A stretch of 64,000 nucleotides of DNA. Source: Bacteroidota bacterium (GTDB taxonomy: Bacteria > Bacteroidota > Bacteroidia > 2-12-FULL-35-15). The stretch is taken from the NCBI GenBank assembly GCA_947449315.1, contig CANFRC010000013.1, forward strand, positions 1 to 64,000, given 5' to 3'. The notes below the pieces were generated by a model. It made no database searches. It was not told where the DNA came from and was given only the letters and a program-made list of their open reading frames with translations. Below are positions 60,307-64,000 of this stretch, piece after piece (position 1 is the stretch's first letter; each line of letters begins with the position of its first letter). The translations under genes were made by a program, and so were the position numbers.

Positions 60307-62813
60307 TTAGATAGATGATTTTTTTCTTTTGTTCTTTTAATAAATTTCGCAATTTCAAACCATACGACGGAAACAAAACCTGTTGAAATACAAATTAGTA
60401 ATTGTAGGGAATTTAATGTTTCAAATTCAAAAAAGTCTGTCAGAGGTTTTACAAAAAGAAGCAGTGCTACAATTGTTACGGTTATAAAAATGATGATTAA
60501 AACCATGTTGTTCTTATACTTCAATGTTGTTAGAATGGAATAATAAAAGGAGCGGTTAATTAACGTTAAGAAAATGTTTGCTGCAATTAAAACTGTAAAA
60601 GTCATTGTTCTGGTTAGTGCTTCGTTGTAACCATTTTTAACAGCATATTGATACATCAATAAAGTTCCTCCAGTGATCACGATTCCTTGCAAGATGCTTA
60701 TGGATAATTCTTTCCAGCTAAAGAAAGTAGTTGAAAGAGGTTTTGGTTTTTGCAGCATGGTATTTTCTTCCATGGGTTCATTTTCATATATAATGGAGCA
60801 AGTAGGTCCCATAATTATTTCTAGAAAAATAATATGGATAGGCGAAAAAATTGTAGGGTATATCCATCCGAATGCTAACGGGAGGAATACTGTTAATAGG
60901 ATAGGGATGTGAATAGAAATAATATATTGAATTGCCTTTTTTAGATTAGCATATATTTTTCTTCCCATGGCAATGGCATCTACCATTTTCGACAGGTCAT
61001 CTTCAATCAATATAAGTGAGGCTGCTTGTTTTGCTATTTCTGTTCCCTTTTTGCCCATAGCAATTCCAATGTGAGCCGCTTTCAATGCTGGGCCGTCATT
61101 TACACCATCTCCGGTCATTGCTACAATTTGCCCCTTCGCTTTTAATGCGTTGATTATTTTTAATTTTGCTTCGGGAAACATACGCGTAAAAATAGTGGAG
61201 CTCATCACTGAATGTTGAAGATCATCGTCCTGCAATTTCATGAGTTTTTCACCGCTGATTTGTTTTTCATACGCTTGTAATCCTATTTGCTTCGCAATAG
61301 CTGCTGTTGTTGCTTCATTGTCACCTGTAATAATTTTTACTGCGATGCCAGCAGAATAAAAATTAGCTAATACTTTTTGTATGTTTTGTTTTGGAGGGTC
61401 GTAAAAGGCAACGATACCTTTAAATGTAAAAGGTAATTCTTGTTGCGCTTCTGGATAATTTTTTCCGGTAAAATTGGAAATACCTACTCCTAATACTCGG
61501 TATCCATCTGTCGCCAAAAAATCAATCGCCTTATGGATTGCTTGCTTTTCTGTTTCAGAAAGGTGTGAAACATGAATGAGCGCTTCAGGAGCCCCTTTAG
61601 CTGCGATGATGGTATTGCCATTCTTGTCTTCAAATAAATGTGTCATCATGGGTGGTTTTCCACCTAATGGGTATTCATGAATCAGTTTGTAATTATGCCG
61701 TTCGTCTTTTTCGATAAGCTCCTTGTAACTTTGGTGCAAAGCAATTTCCATTGGGTCAAAGGGGATAGGCTCACTGGCCCACATAGCCCAGTTGATTAAT
61801 TCTTTTTCATCGGCTCCTAAAGTGTCATCAAGTGAAGATATTTTTTCTGAAGACAAAACAAATAGTTTCGCCAAGCTCATTTTGTTTTCAGTGATTGTTC
61901 CTGTTTTGTCGGTGCAAATAACAGTAGCGCTACCTAATGTTTCAACAGTTTTCATTTGTTTAACAACAATGCCCATCTTCATCAAACGCCAGGCACCCAA
62001 TGCCATAAATGTGGTGAACGCAACAGGAATTTCTTCAGGCAAAATACTCATTGCCAATGTGAGTGATTGCAACAAACTGTTTAATAGGTTTTGAGAATGG
62101 TAATAATTAATTGCCCAAACAATCGAAAAAACGATAGCTCCAGCAATAGCCATCTTTTTTACAAAATTGGTGATCTGTATTTCTAATGGTGTTTTTTCTT
62201 CATCGATACTTTCTAAACTGGTTCCTATTTTACCCAATTTAGTTTCATTGCCTATAGCGGTGATGGTTGCAATTGCCATGCCGCTGGATACGGTCGTGCC
62301 GCTATAAATAAATTTATCCTCTTTTTTTATATTCTTGAAAACGGAAAGTGATTCGCCAGTAAGAATCGATTCGTTTACTGAAAAATCAGTAGCGTGAACA
62401 ATTGTTCCATCTGCAGCAATAGACGTTCCTTCCTCTATTATCATGCTATCTCCTACAACCAGCTCTTCACGCTTTATTTCTTCCACTTTCCCATTGCGAA
62501 CGACTTTGCATTTCGGTTGTGAAAAATCTTTAAGTTGATCCAATGCATTTTTGCTTCTTGAATATTGATACAAAGAAATGGACGTTTGGAAAACAATGGC
62601 AAAAAGTAGAAAAATTCCGTCTCCGATTTTCCCGCTTATAAAATAAATGGAAGACGCAGCCAATAGTAAGATCACCATCGGGTCTTTGGCTATTCGTTTT
62701 ATAGCCGCTATAAATTCACTTTCTTTTTTATAATCTAATTTATTTTGTCCAAAATTTTCCCTTGCAAGTAGCACTTGCTCATCTGTTAAACCTGATATGT
62801 TGTGTGGGATCAT
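60303..62813 (-). CDS. Cation-translocating P-type ATPase (P2-like, specificity unclear)
   Basis: VICTDKTGTITENKMSL, LPEEIPVAFTTF, MTGDGVNDGPALKAAHIGIAMGKKGTEIAKQAA; N-terminal cation ATPase domain GLTDEQVLLARENFGQNKL. Confidence 0.93.
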   Translation of the reverse strand: MIPHNISGLTDEQVLLARENFGQNKLDYKKESEFIAAIKRIAKDPMVILLLAASSIYFISGKIGDGIFLLFAIVFQTSISLYQYSRSKNALDQLKDFSQPKCKVVRNGKVEEIKREELVVGDSMIIEEGTSIAADGTIVHATDFSVNESILTGESLSVFKNIKKEDKFIYSGTTVSSGMAIATITAIGNETKLGKIGTSLESIDEEKTPLEIQITNFVKKMAIAGAIVFSIVWAINYYHSQNLLNSLLQSLTLAMSILPEEIPVAFTTFMALGAWRLMKMGIVVKQMKTVETLGSATVICTDKTGTITENKMSLAKLFVLSSEKISSLDDTLGADEKELINWAMWASEPIPFDPMEIALHQSYKELIEKDERHNYKLIHEYPLGGKPPMMTHLFEDKNGNTIIAAKGAPEALIHVSHLSETEKQAIHKAIDFLATDGYRVLGVGISNFTGKNYPEAQQELPFTFKGIVAFYDPPKQNIQKVLANFYSAGIAVKIITGDNEATTAAIAKQIGLQAYEKQISGEKLMKLQDDDLQHSVMSSTIFTRMFPEAKLKIINALKAKGQIVAMTGDGVNDGPALKAAHIGIAMGKKGTEIAKQAASLILIEDDLSKMVDAIAMGRKIYANLKKAIQYIISIHIPILLTVFLPLAFGWIYPTIFSPIHIIFLEIIMGPTCSIIYENEPMEENTMLQKPKPLSTTFFSWKELSISILQGIVITGGTLLMYQYAVKNGYNEALTRTMTFTVLIAANIFLTLINRSFYYSILTTLKYKNNMVLIIIFITVTIVALLLFVKPLTDFFEFETLNSLQLLICISTGFVSVVWFEIAKFIKRTKEKNHLSK

Positions 62814-62926
62814 TTTTTTCTTTTGAAATGGTTACTCAAGTAGCTTAAACGATAATAAATGCGGATTCAGATTTATATGTTTCAGTACGTTTCACTTGTT
62901 TTCCAATTCGTTGTGGCCCAGAAATG

Positions 62927-63520
62927 CTAATCATTTAATCCTTTTCCAGCAAGAATTTGTTTCATGCATTTTTCAATTCTCGCTTCCCTGGTTTGTGATT
63001 GTTTGGCAGCTGTAAAAAAAAGATTGTATGCTCTTTGTCGACCCGGTGTCAAAGCAAAAAATGCTTTTTTCAATGCAGGTGTCTTTTCTAATTTTTTCTG
63101 AAATTCTTCCGGAAAGAGGAGCTCCGTACTTTTTTTTAATTCCACTTTCAAGCCCGCTTTCTCTATTTGAATAGCTTCTTTTATATAGGCTTTTATAATG
63201 GAGGCGTTTTGAATAACCTCTTTTATATTGGTGAACCGAATCTGACGTGCCGCTTGCACATGTTCGGTTTGTTGGATAAGAACCCCTTTGGAATCTTTTA
63301 ATAAAGCACCTTTGACAAATAAGATTGCGCAGTATTTTTTAAAGCCATGAATTAAAACGACATTGCTTTTTTCTAACGTGTAACAAGGAACGCCCCATTT
63401 TAATTCTTCATCTAGACCAGATTCAAGAATAATCATTCTCAAATGTTCTAATTCATTTTGCCACTGCTTATTTTTAATAAAATAAAAATCAACTTTTGGG
63501 TTTGTCTTGCTTGTCGCCAT
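62927..63520 (-). CDS. DUF1801/YdeI (OmdA)-like protein
   Basis: LRMIILESGLDEELKWGVPCYTLEKSNVVLIHGFKKYCAILFVKGALL; C-terminal FALTPGRQRAYNLFFTAAKQSQTREARIEKCMKQILAGKGLND. Start set to MATSKTNPKVDFY. Confidence 0.82.
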   Translation of the reverse strand: MATSKTNPKVDFYFIKNKQWQNELEHLRMIILESGLDEELKWGVPCYTLEKSNVVLIHGFKKYCAILFVKGALLKDSKGVLIQQTEHVQAARQIRFTNIKEVIQNASIIKAYIKEAIQIEKAGLKVELKKSTELLFPEEFQKKLEKTPALKKAFFALTPGRQRAYNLFFTAAKQSQTREARIEKCMKQILAGKGLND

Positions 63521-63593
63521 CAGTGTTATTTTATTCAACAATTTTTATGATTACATGATCAGTTTTTTGTCCTGATTTAACCGGCTGTATTTT

Positions 63594-63866
63594 TTATTGA
63601 TTAATGCTGTTAACCACTCTCACCGGAATAATTTCAATTTTCATATACGGGTAATACGGTAAAGTAGAAAGTTTTGCATGTACATCATCCGAGTCGGTGG
63701 CCATCATCACCATAAATATTCCTGACATATCTAGTTTAATAAAGTTGTCTACCAGCGTCCCATTTTCTTCTAATTCTTTTACTATTTCCTGTTCTTTTGG
63801 AAGAAGTTTCATACGTGTTTCGTTGTCTAATCCGTGTAATTCGATATTCAGCATAAATTTTTTCAT
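63594..63866 (-). CDS. Small YciI/muconolactone isomerase-like protein
   Basis: 90 aa MKKFMLNIELHGLDNETRMKLLPKEQEIVKELEENGTL...LSTLPYYPYMKIEIIPVRVV, dimeric alpha/beta-barrel-like pattern. Confidence 0.5.
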   Translation of the reverse strand: MKKFMLNIELHGLDNETRMKLLPKEQEIVKELEENGTLVDNFIKLDMSGIFMVMMATDSDDVHAKLSTLPYYPYMKIEIIPVRVVNSINQ

Positions 63867-64000
63867 AGTATCAATTTTTATATTTAGTCTTCATTCGTTT
63901 CTTTTTTTTGAGTAATAAACAAATACAACACACATCACCGAAATAGTTCTCTTCTAATTGAATACAGTCGTTATGGATAAAGGTTAATTTGTATTTTTTT

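Noticed and set aside
1-64000. CRISPR arrays, rRNA/tRNA genes, prophage, insertion sequences, toxin-antitoxin or known anti-phage genes
   Set aside because: No direct-repeat/spacer pattern, recognisable tRNA arm sequences, transposase, integrase or defence-family motifs were found by reading; a tRNAscan or defence-model search was not possible.

Overview
AT-rich chromosomal window from a Bacteroidota bacterium. The assignment rests on eight type IX secretion system (T9SS) cargo-like proteins, PorP/SprF and PorE-like proteins, Bacteroidota-type promoters (TTTG/TAnnTTTG), MqnC, long-form IspG and an rpmF-plsX-fabH-accB-accC block. Housekeeping genes (pepP, thiL, sufABCD-like, ispG, nfu, nadB, lepA, metF, ribE, mqnC, pepA, pdxA, yceD-rpmF-plsX-fabH-accBC) alternate with surface or secreted proteins, an ECF sigma/anti-sigma-like pair, a propeller histidine kinase with a LytTR regulator, and a small accessory block at the right end (DHFR-like, VOC, P-type ATPase, YdeI-like, small isomerase-like). 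No CRISPR, rRNA, recognisable tRNA, prophage or transposase was seen. Most interesting: (1) a GC-rich 21-nt palindromic unit inserted in frame in lepA (PACPAGR), a similar 21-nt unit in frame in pepA (PAPATGG) and an intergenic relative between accB and accC, suggesting a mobile palindrome that tolerates protein-coding sites; (2) two diverged, oppositely oriented copies of a structured intergenic element between the sigma-factor gene and lepA; (3) a nested ~145-nt palindrome after metF; (4) adjacent surface-protein paralogs carrying different T9SS sorting-domain types, the last one 1 nt from riboflavin synthase; (5) an unlisted 56-aa membrane peptide gene with its own terminator; (6) an anti-sigma-like protein with three tandem internal repeats; (7) a membrane-anchored VOC protein overlapping a P-type ATPase by 4 nt. 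All family names come from reading motifs, without database searches.
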